Source: Clostridiales bacterium
Lineage (GTDB): Bacteria > Bacillota_A > Clostridia > Saccharofermentanales > Saccharofermentanaceae
Assembly (NCBI GenBank): GCA_017649745.1
Contig: JAGCGE010000346.1
Span: 1-13,372 of the forward strand
Reading direction: 5' to 3'
Length of the DNA: 13,372 nucleotides
Below the pieces are notes generated by a model. It had not been told where the DNA came from. It worked only from the letters and a program-made list of their open reading frames with translations, and did not search any database. Every line of letters begins with the position of its first letter. Positions within the stretch are counted from its first letter, which is position 1. The position numbers were made by a program, and so were the translations under genes. This document shows, piece by piece, positions 8,276-13,350 of this stretch.

Positions 8276-8896
8276 ATGAATACGAAATTCCGAGCTTTAG
8301 TTGCTGATACAATGGCTTCATTGGCAGATATAACGTCTAAGGAAGCTTCAGTTATCAATGAAGTAATAGATTTCGTACAGGATGCCGAGGCAATATCTAA
8401 ACGAGTTAATTCCCTTGAAAGTGATGCTGATATGATCGTGCATACTTTCAATCTTCAGATAAGAGAAAATGAATACATAATGGATGAACAGATGAAGCAT
8501 TATTTTGGCTTTATAAGTTATATCGAAGAATGTACTGATGTGATCGAAGATCTCGCTATTGCTTTTAATTCTTTTAACATCACATCGCTTAGAGAAGATT
8601 ATATTCCCTCTTTGATCGCTGTAGAGCAGGCGGCAGAAGTTATCGTTAATCTTGTTGGTTCGATGAGAAATCCTAATAAGAGAGGTCTTATCCAGAATGC
8701 CATCATTGATCTTAACCATTGTCGTGACGAAGGTGTAAGGATGTATTCCGAGAGTATGAGAAATCTTTTCACATATGAGAAAGATGCTATTGAGATCATT
8801 CGTTGGAAAGAGATCTATACACTTACAAGAGATATCTTTATTGCATTTGAAGATTTCGCTGATTCGTGTGAAGAATATATCCTAAAGTATTCGTAA
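8276..8896 (+). CDS. DUF47 / PhoU-like protein
   Basis: A 206-residue, almost wholly helical, acidic protein. The pattern fits DUF47 (PhoU-like, Pfam PF01865): a long opening helix, the DAEAISKRVNSLESDADMIVH segment where E-x-x-x-D metal-ligand residues usually lie, IEECTDVIEDLA in mid-protein, and the closing DIFIAFEDFADSCEEYILKYS repeat-like helix. GAGGTG sits 5 bases before the ATG. Family knowledge: DUF47 proteins often accompany Pit-type low-affinity phosphate transporters and are thought to regulate them. No pit gene is in this window, so the partner must be elsewhere or the role differs. It is a single-gene unit with its own promoter and terminator. Confidence 0.82.
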   Translation: MNTKFRALVADTMASLADITSKEASVINEVIDFVQDAEAISKRVNSLESDADMIVHTFNLQIRENEYIMDEQMKHYFGFISYIEECTDVIEDLAIAFNSFNITSLREDYIPSLIAVEQAAEVIVNLVGSMRNPNKRGLIQNAIIDLNHCRDEGVRMYSESMRNLFTYEKDAIEIIRWKEIYTLTRDIFIAFEDFADSCEEYILKYS

Positions 8897-8926
8897 CCTT
8901 ATTTTAGTCTTTGTAAAATTTTACTA

Positions 8927-8935
8927 TGATAAAAT
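8927..8935 (+). promoter_or_regulatory. Extended -10 promoter of the amidase gene
   Basis: TGATAAAAT is an extended -10 element repeated exactly before the zinc-ribbon gene (10200-10208). A start about 7 bases later (near 8942) would begin inside the left arm of the following hairpin, leaving a leader of roughly 23 bases. Confidence 0.55.
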
Positions 8936-8936
8936 A

Positions 8937-8964
8937 GTCTCTAGTATGATCTAGAGGCTTTTTT
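8937..8964 (+). terminator. Terminator of the DUF47 gene overlapping the amidase ribosome site
   Basis: An 8-bp stem (8937-8944 with 8951-8958, one G-U pair, loop TATGAT) is followed by exactly six T and then immediately by the amidase ATG at 8965. The amidase ribosome site AGAGG (8953-8957, 7 bases from ATG) lies in the right arm of the stem. Confidence 0.7.
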
Positions 8965-10176
8965 ATGGAGAATAAAGAGAAAAAAGAACAACAATTTAAA
9001 AAACTGCTTTCGACACTTCCTGAAGACAAACGTAATGAATTGTTTTCAAGACTTAAATCTGTTTCTCCTAGTGAAAGAGAAGCATTGATCGATAAGATCT
9101 TAAGCACTGCAGAAAATAAGACTAAGGCTGAACCTAATAGGCAACCTGCACCAAAGCAGCCAAAGCAGCAGCCTAAGAAACAACAAAAGCAACAGCCAAA
9201 ACCACAGCCTAAGCAAGAGCCAAAGGTTGTTAATAAACCTAAGCCACAGCCTAAGCCGAAAACGGAAAAGCCGAAGACTGATCCTAAGAAGAAAACTGAG
9301 ATCATTGCAGTTGTTTCGATACTTGTTGTATTCGTTGGTATTTGTCTTGGAATCAAGATCCTTTTCGGAGATAAGATGGATGCAAAAGTAGAACAGATCG
9401 AAGCTGCAGCAGCAACTTCTACTGCAGAAACAACAGAGACGTCAGCTGTTACTACTGAATCGGTTGAGACAACTACACAAACAACAGTTGAGACTACACC
9501 AGCGCCTACACCGACACCAACACCGGTTCCAGTTGCACTTAAAGAAGATCATCCTGATCTCACTGGTCTTGTGATCGTAATCGATCCTGGACATCAGGCA
9601 ACGAAATCAGCTAAGACTGAAGAAGTTAAGGCAGGTGGAAAGACTAAGGCAGGAGCAACTACTGGTGCTGTTGGTACTGAAACTGGTGTGCCTGAATATG
9701 AATTAACACTTGATATCAGCCTTAAGCTTCAGAGCTATCTTGAAGGATGCGGTGCAACAGTGATCCTTACAAGAACATCTAATGATGTTGATATTACAAA
9801 TCAGGAAAGAGCTGCTGTAGCTACAAGCAATAATGCCGATCTTTTCATAAGGATACATGCTGATGCAGCAAATGACAGTAAGCAATCAGGTGTAAAGGTC
9901 TTTGTTCCGAATTCCGGTAATTACACTAACAGCAATTCAAAGTGGGGAGATGACCTCGGAAATAAAGTTGCAGAATCTATCGGTCTAGAATTCCTGGGAA
10001 CAAAATCAACAGATGTTTATACAGGACTTAATTATGCGAATACTGTTCCTTCATTCCAGATCTCTCTTGGTTTGATATCAAACTGTGATGATGAAGCAGC
10101 TTTGGTAAATGAAGACAATCAGATCGAGATATGCGCTGCAATATCACAGTTTGCAGTTGGTTTTGTGAAAAACTAA
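8965..10176 (+). CDS. Membrane-anchored N-acetylmuramoyl-L-alanine amidase-like protein (Amidase_3), probable catalytic Glu lost
   Basis: A 403-residue, type II membrane protein in four parts: a charged cytoplasmic helix region (1-55); a low-complexity Q/P/K-rich stretch (56-110); one membrane span (about 111-134, IIAVVSILVVFVGICLG); and a Thr/Ala/Glu then PTPTPTP linker (145-191) leading to the Amidase_3 domain (198-403). Zinc ligands are visible: DPGH (His210), PEYELTLDIS (Glu244) and RIHAD (His298). The last family motif, normally V-E-x-G-F-x-S-N with the catalytic Glu, reads ISLGLISN, with Ser367 in the Glu place (codon 10063-10065). It may therefore be a weak or non-catalytic peptidoglycan binder, or an activator. 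The usual role is cutting the bond between muramic acid and L-Ala in wall remodelling outside the membrane. Confidence 0.85.
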   Translation: MENKEKKEQQFKKLLSTLPEDKRNELFSRLKSVSPSEREALIDKILSTAENKTKAEPNRQPAPKQPKQQPKKQQKQQPKPQPKQEPKVVNKPKPQPKPKTEKPKTDPKKKTEIIAVVSILVVFVGICLGIKILFGDKMDAKVEQIEAAAATSTAETTETSAVTTESVETTTQTTVETTPAPTPTPTPVPVALKEDHPDLTGLVIVIDPGHQATKSAKTEEVKAGGKTKAGATTGAVGTETGVPEYELTLDISLKLQSYLEGCGATVILTRTSNDVDITNQERAAVATSNNADLFIRIHADAANDSKQSGVKVFVPNSGNYTNSNSKWGDDLGNKVAESIGLEFLGTKSTDVYTGLNYANTVPSFQISLGLISNCDDEAALVNEDNQIEICAAISQFAVGFVKN

Positions 10177-10199
10177 TTGATGTACAATCTGTGAGCGTG

Positions 10200-10208
10200 T
10201 GATAAAAT
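10200..10208 (+). promoter_or_regulatory. Extended -10 promoter of the zinc-ribbon gene
   Basis: TGATAAAAT, 24 bases after the amidase stop, is identical to the element before the amidase gene. A good AAAGGAG ribosome site follows before ATG 10240. Confidence 0.55.
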
Positions 10209-10239
10209 AAGTTTAATAATTTACAAAAGGAGTTGCATT

Positions 10240-10749
10240 ATGGACAATTATCAAGATGATGATCTTCGTTCGATCATAGATAGACTTCACAGTTTGGGCG
10301 AGAAAAAGACTGAAGAGCCGGAGCCTGCTGCACCTGCTGCTGAGAATCTTAAGGCTAGTAAGGAACTTGAGAAGTTTGATTCAGCTCTTAACATTACTAA
10401 TGACATTAGGCAACTCTCAGAGCGTGTTGAAAGACTTGAAGTTCTTAATTACGGTCTCTGGCTTATGCTCCAGAAGAAGGGCTACACTAACGAAGAGTAT
10501 GATGCTGCTATCGCTATTGCTAAGGATACGATCAAGAATACTGCAGCTGCTAATACTAAGCAATCCATTCCTTGTCCTAAGTGTGGAAAGCTCTTGCAGG
10601 TAGCAAACGTGTTTGGTATCAAGTGTATCTATTGCGGTTATGAGCAGGTAGGTAATCCATATCAGTTCTCCGCTGCTGTTGATGTAAATGCAGAGCCGGT
10701 TGAACCTGAATACAATGTTGAGGATGATCTCCGTTTTGATGAACTCTGA
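10240..10749 (+). CDS. Coiled-coil plus zinc-ribbon protein of unknown function
   Basis: I do not recognise a named family. The 169-residue product has an acidic start with an amphipathic helix (DDLRSIIDRLHSLGEK), a Pro/Ala/Glu linker, and a probable coiled coil (about residues 40-80, NDIRQLSERVERLEVLNYGLWLMLQKKG). A single zinc ribbon follows, with C112-x-x-C115 (CPKCGK) and C129-x-x-C132 (CIYCGY), then an acidic tail. There is no membrane span or signal. Such a layout suggests a cytoplasmic scaffold or nucleic-acid or protein-binding adaptor, but nothing decides this. It is transcribed alone, between its own promoter and a strong terminator, directly upstream of the tmRNA gene. Confidence 0.8.
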   Translation: MDNYQDDDLRSIIDRLHSLGEKKTEEPEPAAPAAENLKASKELEKFDSALNITNDIRQLSERVERLEVLNYGLWLMLQKKGYTNEEYDAAIAIAKDTIKNTAAANTKQSIPCPKCGKLLQVANVFGIKCIYCGYEQVGNPYQFSAAVDVNAEPVEPEYNVEDDLRFDEL

Positions 10750-10780
10750 TCTAACTTGATATTCAATATGAAAAAGAATA

Positions 10781-10812
10781 TAATGACCTAACTCTTAGGT
10801 CATTATTTTTTT
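10781..10812 (+). terminator. Strong rho-independent terminator before ssrA
   Basis: A perfect 11-bp stem (TAATGACCTAA at 10781-10791 and TTAGGTCATTA at 10795-10805) with a CTC loop is followed by seven T. It isolates the tmRNA gene from the zinc-ribbon gene. Confidence 0.93.
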
Positions 10813-10832
10813 CGAGAATAATGAGAGCTGTG

Positions 10833-10838
10833 TATTAT
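10833..10838 (+). promoter_or_regulatory. Probable -10 box of the tmRNA gene
   Basis: TATTAT lies 10 bases before the mature tmRNA 5' end, the right distance for a -10 box with a start near 10845. The -35 region would overlap the T-tract of the upstream terminator and is poor. Confidence 0.45.
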
Positions 10839-10848
10839 CCCTATATAT

Positions 10849-11224
10849 GGGGGTGCACCGGTTTCGACGGGGTCGTTGAGATCGGGGAAGCGGGTGGAGG
10901 ATTCTCGTTGGCCTCCTAAAAAAACGAGAAAGCAAGTAATTGCAAACAAAACACAGCTCGTAGCTGCTTAATTTAGCTACCGCCTGATCTGTATATCTGC
11001 GTATAGATTATAGGCGCCACCTGCAGACCTTACCCGTCAGAGGTTAAACGGGCCAACCTCTGAGGCAAAGCTTTGAGCTTCAGTTGTATCTTATCAAGTT
11101 ACCGGAATCATTGCCTGTCATTGGGCGAAATGAGAAAGGGAATAAATCCATTCAATGACTGCACCCGGAGATGCCCCGAAGGATATGGTTTCGGACAGGA
11201 GTTCGATTCTCCTCACCTCCACCA
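10849..11224 (+). ncRNA. ssrA: Transfer-messenger RNA (tmRNA)
   Basis: A complete 376-base one-piece tmRNA. The 5' end GGGGGTG pairs with CACCTCC near the 3' end to form the acceptor stem, with a G-U wobble at the third pair, the alanine identity element. The invariant GGTTTCGACGGGG follows at 10860-10872. The 3' end has the T-arm (AGGAG, loop TTCGATT, CTCCT) and an encoded CCA. The tag reading frame starts at GCA 10942 and runs nine codons to TAA 10969-10971, giving ANKTQLVAA, so a rescued protein would carry a tag of Ala plus these nine residues. Function: with SmpB it frees ribosomes stalled on broken mRNAs and marks the product for proteolysis. Its 3' end is also a favoured integration site for mobile elements, which fits the repeated copies downstream. 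Confidence 0.97.
11194..11215 (+). repeat. ssrA T-arm repeat, copy A (probable att core within the intact tmRNA)
   Basis: This 22-base stretch from GACAGGAG to CTCCTCA, part of the functional tmRNA, recurs with 1-2 substitutions at 12367-12388 and 13219-13240. In this copy the acceptor strand CACCTCCACCA follows, so the gene is whole. Confidence 0.75.
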
Positions 11225-11225
11225 T

Positions 11226-11260
11226 ATACCGCTTGATCTGCAAAGGTCGGGCGGTATTTT
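11226..11260 (+). terminator. tmRNA terminator, copy A of a three-copy hairpin repeat
   Basis: A 13-bp stem is made by ATACCGCTTGATC and GGTCGGGCGGTAT (three G-U pairs, loop TGCAAA), then TTTT. It starts two bases after the tmRNA CCA end. Near-identical hairpins lie at 12436-12470 and 13284-13319. Confidence 0.88.
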
Positions 11261-11265
11261 CGTTA

Positions 11266-11292
11266 TGATATAATTCAGGTGTTAGTAAGATA
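11266..11292 (+). promoter_or_regulatory. Module 1 promoter and leader, shared with the module 3 start
   Basis: An extended -10 TGATATAAT (11266-11274) stands directly after the terminator and is followed by GGTGTTAGTAAGATA (11278-11292). The same arrangement, with the 15 bases identical, occurs at 13324-13350. The only purine-rich match before ATG 11313 is a weak ACAGG at 11298-11302. Confidence 0.6.
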
Positions 11293-11312
11293 TATAGACA
11301 GGTAAGTAGACA

Positions 11313-11942
11313 ATGAACACCCTCGAAATCAAAAGACTTAAGATACCTTCAGATTATGAGACCGCTGTATTCGTAATAGATGGCAGGCCATTATACGAAT
11401 ACCTGAAGGAATGGGCAAATGGTGATGCGCAACTACTGTATAAGCCTGATATGATGGCGATCTGCTGGACAGACGATTATGATTTCGAAGGAGATAGCAG
11501 ATTCATGAAGTTTGTTCTGGCGCAGGATAAGGCAATTACGCCCATTTTGAGTTGCCCGGATGATTTTGATTTCTCATGCTCCGTAGTGGTTGCAGATGTG
11601 GAAAAACGTGATGATGTTGTTATCTGGAGAAGAATCGGGAGCGTTAATCACTCAAAAGAAAATCTCTAAGAAGAAAAGCGGCACGGTATCTTATACCTGA
11701 ACTCCTATACCGACGAAGACTGGGAAAAGTACGGGGATAGCATTGCACTTGAAGAAGTTGACAGCAGCGCATGGTGCGATTGGATCGGAAAGAACTGGAC
11801 CGAAGAACTCTACAGAAGAAGGATCAATTACACATACCCGAAGTATCAGGATGAAGAGAATATCGACTGGATAGCCGAATGCAATTTTGTGTTTAGCAGG
11901 AAAGATTATGACAGGCTGGTTGAGTCCTGTTATGAAAATTAA
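11313..11942 (+). pseudogene. Hypothetical protein gene interrupted by one in-frame TAA
   Basis: The first part (11313-11669) encodes 118 residues from ATG. After the TAA at 11667-11669 the same frame stays open for another 90 codons to a stop at 11940-11942. The second part reads like real protein (ILYLNSYTDEDWEKYGDS, then AWCDWIGKNWTEELYRRR, ending DYDRLVESCYEN), rich in Trp, Tyr and acidic residues like the first part. It has no ATG, GTG or TTG start near its beginning and no ribosome site. A single nonsense change in a gene of about 209 codons explains this best; readthrough cannot be excluded. No family is recognised. The protein is acidic, soluble and has no signal peptide or membrane span. 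It is the first gene of module 1 after ssrA. Confidence 0.65.
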
Positions 11943-11969
11943 CAGGATAAATGAATAAGGTGTCAATAT

Positions 11970-12326
11970 ATGGATAATCGGAAGAAAAAAAAAACTACTG
12001 AGCGAGATATAAGGTGCTACGCTGAAATCCAAAAGTCAGGAGATATGGTTCATAAGATGGATACGGACAATTATTGCGAAGCATCCGTTTTGTTGTCTTC
12101 CGATGATTATGAGCAACTTCATGAGGCAGTATTAGTAACTGAAAATTTTCTGTCTTACAACGGGTCGTGGGATTTTCAAAGAGAAGATCATTCATCCGAA
12201 AACCAATATGCGTGTGAAATTCGTTTTAAATGGAATGGATTTGCAAGCACATATGGAAATATAACACAAAAACTCAAGTTGCCTTCAGGGGTAAATAAGG
12301 AGTTCCGATTAACTAAGACATTGTAA
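11970..12326 (+). CDS. Small hypothetical protein of module 1
   Basis: A 118-residue soluble protein with a very basic start (DNRKKKKTTERD) and a mixed, mostly beta-like body (ASVLLSSDDYEQLHEAV, then YACEIRFKWNGFAS). AAGGTG about 10 bases upstream of ATG 11970 is an acceptable ribosome site. It follows the interrupted gene by 27 bases and would be in the same transcript. Its DDYEQLHEA segment resembles the KDYDRLVES segment near the end of the broken gene, a hint of related folds only. A run of ten A at 11985-11994 in codons 6-9 could allow slippage. No function can be given. Confidence 0.6.
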   Translation: MDNRKKKKTTERDIRCYAEIQKSGDMVHKMDTDNYCEASVLLSSDDYEQLHEAVLVTENFLSYNGSWDFQREDHSSENQYACEIRFKWNGFASTYGNITQKLKLPSGVNKEFRLTKTL

Positions 12327-12366
12327 CAAATCCTTAGGATGATTTATCCTGAATAAATCCGACTAT

Positions 12367-12388
12367 GACAGGAGTTCAATTCTCCTCA
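12367..12388 (+). repeat. ssrA T-arm repeat, copy B (probable att-like remnant)
   Basis: This copy differs from the tmRNA T-arm (11194-11215) by one base (loop A instead of G), and both T-stem arms are intact. It is not followed by the acceptor strand; instead CAGAA and then TGGTG follow, so it is not part of a working tmRNA. It lies 40 bases after the second module 1 gene. Confidence 0.75.
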
Positions 12389-12435
12389 GAATGGTGTTTT
12401 TCAGCTTTTTCGCACGGTACTGACAAAAACAATTA

Positions 12436-12470
12436 ATACCGCTTGATCTGCATGGATCGGGCGGTATTTT
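12436..12470 (+). terminator. Hairpin terminator repeat, copy B
   Basis: ATACCGCTTGATC and GATCGGGCGGTAT form a 13-bp stem with loop TGCATG, then TTTT. Relative to the tmRNA terminator one U-G pair has become U-A, so pairing is kept. It ends module 1. Confidence 0.85.
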
Positions 12471-12500
12471 GTAGTGACATCAAATATAGCATCGATTCTC

Positions 12501-12540
12501 TATAATTGTGTGCGCGGCATAATTGTGCTACAATTATGCC
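12501..12540 (+). promoter_or_regulatory. Toxin-antitoxin promoter and palindromic operator
   Basis: The -10 TATAAT is at 12501-12506. A perfect 11-bp inverted repeat follows: GGCATAATTGT (12516-12526), centre GCT, ACAATTATGCC (12530-12540). The half-site core ATAATTGTG also occurs at 12502-12510 over the -10 box. This is the typical position for autorepression by an antitoxin/toxin complex. Confidence 0.75.
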
Positions 12541-12555
12541 AAGGAGGTGGATTAT

Positions 12556-12819
12556 ATGCCTACTATTATGCCAATAAGAGACTTAAGAAACACGAGCGAG
12601 ATATCTGAGCTGGCCCATAAGATGCAGGAACCGATCTTTATAACTAAGAACGGTTATAGTGATCTTGTAGTCATGAGCGCAGAGTTGTATGAGAAATTTG
12701 CCCAAACCAACCGAATAGATCAGGCGATCTTCGAAGCTGAAAAAGAAGTTGAAGATGGAGCCGAACCCATTCCGGCCAAAGCAGTAAGGAAGAGATTAGA
12801 CGAGAAATATCATGGATAA
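12556..12819 (+). CDS. Phd/YefM-family antitoxin
   Basis: An 87-residue antitoxin. The N-terminal half (MPTIMPIRDLRNTSEISELAH, then EPIFITKNGYSDLVVMSAELYEKF) is the Phd/YefM DNA-binding and dimer domain. The charged, extended C-terminal tail (about residues 52-87) is the expected toxin-wrapping part. ATG 12556 has AAGGAGGTGG 5-8 bases upstream. The in-frame TTG at 12523 falls inside the operator palindrome and is rejected. The gene overlaps the toxin start by 8 bases (12812-12819), the normal coupled order. Family knowledge: it neutralises the toxin and represses its own promoter, with the toxin as co-repressor; the palindrome just upstream supports this. Confidence 0.9.
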   Translation: MPTIMPIRDLRNTSEISELAHKMQEPIFITKNGYSDLVVMSAELYEKFAQTNRIDQAIFEAEKEVEDGAEPIPAKAVRKRLDEKYHG

Positions 12820-13114
12820 GTATGAAGTAATGCTTTTCCCAAGAGCATATCGTGATCTGGAAGAAATATACTCGTACATAGCTCTGGAAAAACTTGAACC
12901 TGGTATAGCTAAAGGGCTTACAGATAGGATCTGGGATGCTATAGAATCACTTGATTCATTCCCGGATTCTCATCAGGATCGGTTAGTCGGAAGATATGCA
13001 GGAAAGGGATATAAACAACTCATTGTTGATAACTATATTGCTGTATACAGGATCGATGAAGAAATGAAACGTGTATATGTAGTTACGATCCAGTATGGCG
13101 GACGTAACTTGTAG
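12812..13114 (+). CDS. RelE/ParE superfamily toxin
   Basis: A 100-residue toxin with the RelE/ParE fold order: strand KYEVMLFPRAYRDLEEIYSYIA, two helices (residues 25-50, ending ESLDSFPDS), then the beta sheet GYKQLIVDNYIAVYRIDEE and VYVVTIQYGGRNL. The Arg near the end and the Y-R-I strand are usual active-surface residues in the RelE branch. There is no strong ribosome site, and translation is probably coupled to the antitoxin through the 8-base overlap. Whether it cuts ribosome-bound mRNA (RelE-like) or targets gyrase (ParE-like) cannot be decided; the YefM-type partner slightly favours the RelE type. It is the cargo of module 2 and appears intact. Confidence 0.9.
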   Translation: MDKYEVMLFPRAYRDLEEIYSYIALEKLEPGIAKGLTDRIWDAIESLDSFPDSHQDRLVGRYAGKGYKQLIVDNYIAVYRIDEEMKRVYVVTIQYGGRNL

Positions 13115-13154
13115 TTTATCTATTATATTGAATATGCTATCATACGCTTAAGAT

Positions 13155-13200
13155 AAGGCTCGACCCACTGCTGCATAGCGGAGGGCCCAGAGCCTTTTTC
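13155..13200 (+). terminator. Terminator of the toxin-antitoxin operon
   Basis: The outer stem AAGGCTC (13155-13161) / GAGCCTT (13190-13196) encloses an inner stem-loop (CTGCT, GCAT loop, AGCGG) and runs into TTTTT. It is distinct from the three-copy hairpin family. Confidence 0.75.
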
Positions 13201-13218
13201 TTATGCTTGTGATTAGAA

Positions 13219-13240
13219 GACAGGAGTTCAATTCCCCTCA
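13219..13240 (+). repeat. ssrA T-arm repeat, copy C (probable att-like remnant)
   Basis: Two substitutions from the tmRNA T-arm; one breaks a T-stem pair (A opposite C), so it is not maintained as RNA structure. As in copy B it is followed by CAGAA, two bases and GTG rather than by the acceptor strand. Confidence 0.72.
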
Positions 13241-13283
13241 GAAGCGTGAATGGGTCTCATTTGAAAGACCTAGTCATGTGTAG

Positions 13284-13319
13284 ATACCGCTTGATCTTAT
13301 AAGGTCAGGCGGTATTTTT
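13284..13319 (+). terminator. Hairpin terminator repeat, copy C
   Basis: ATACCGCTTGATC and GGTCAGGCGGTAT form a 13-bp stem with loop TTATAA, followed by TTTTT. One base differs from copy A in the right arm, changing a U-G to a U-A pair. Confidence 0.85.
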
Positions 13320-13323
13320 ATCA

Positions 13324-13350
13324 TGGTATAATACGGGTGTTAGTAAGATA
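13324..13350 (+). promoter_or_regulatory. Module 3 promoter and leader, shared with module 1
   Basis: An extended -10 TGGTATAAT (13324-13332) is followed by GGTGTTAGTAAGATA (13336-13350), as after copy A. A purine-rich AGGAAGG runs directly into an ATG at 13365; the window ends seven bases later, so the module 3 gene cannot be judged. Confidence 0.6.

Noticed and set aside
9151..9290. Short repeated units that might suggest a CRISPR-like or tandem repeat array
   Set aside because: They are degenerate Gln/Pro/Lys codons in a low-complexity protein linker, with no constant repeat or spacer structure.
8904..9356. 150-codon minus-strand ORF rich in Gly, Cys and Phe
   Set aside because: It is the antisense of the Q/P/K-rich repeats of the amidase; low-complexity coding sequence often opens the opposite strand.
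11073..11273. 66-codon ORF starting within the tmRNA region
   Set aside because: It lies inside the tmRNA body, acceptor end and terminator; there is no ribosome site, and the sequence is explained by RNA structure.
11691..12032. 113-codon minus-strand ORF
   Set aside because: It runs opposite the second half of the interrupted gene, whose + strand frame continues the upstream protein better.
12361..12400. T-arm-like sequence as a second tRNA or tmRNA gene
   Set aside because: No acceptor pairing, D-arm or anticodon arm is found on either side; it is only a copy of the T-arm segment.
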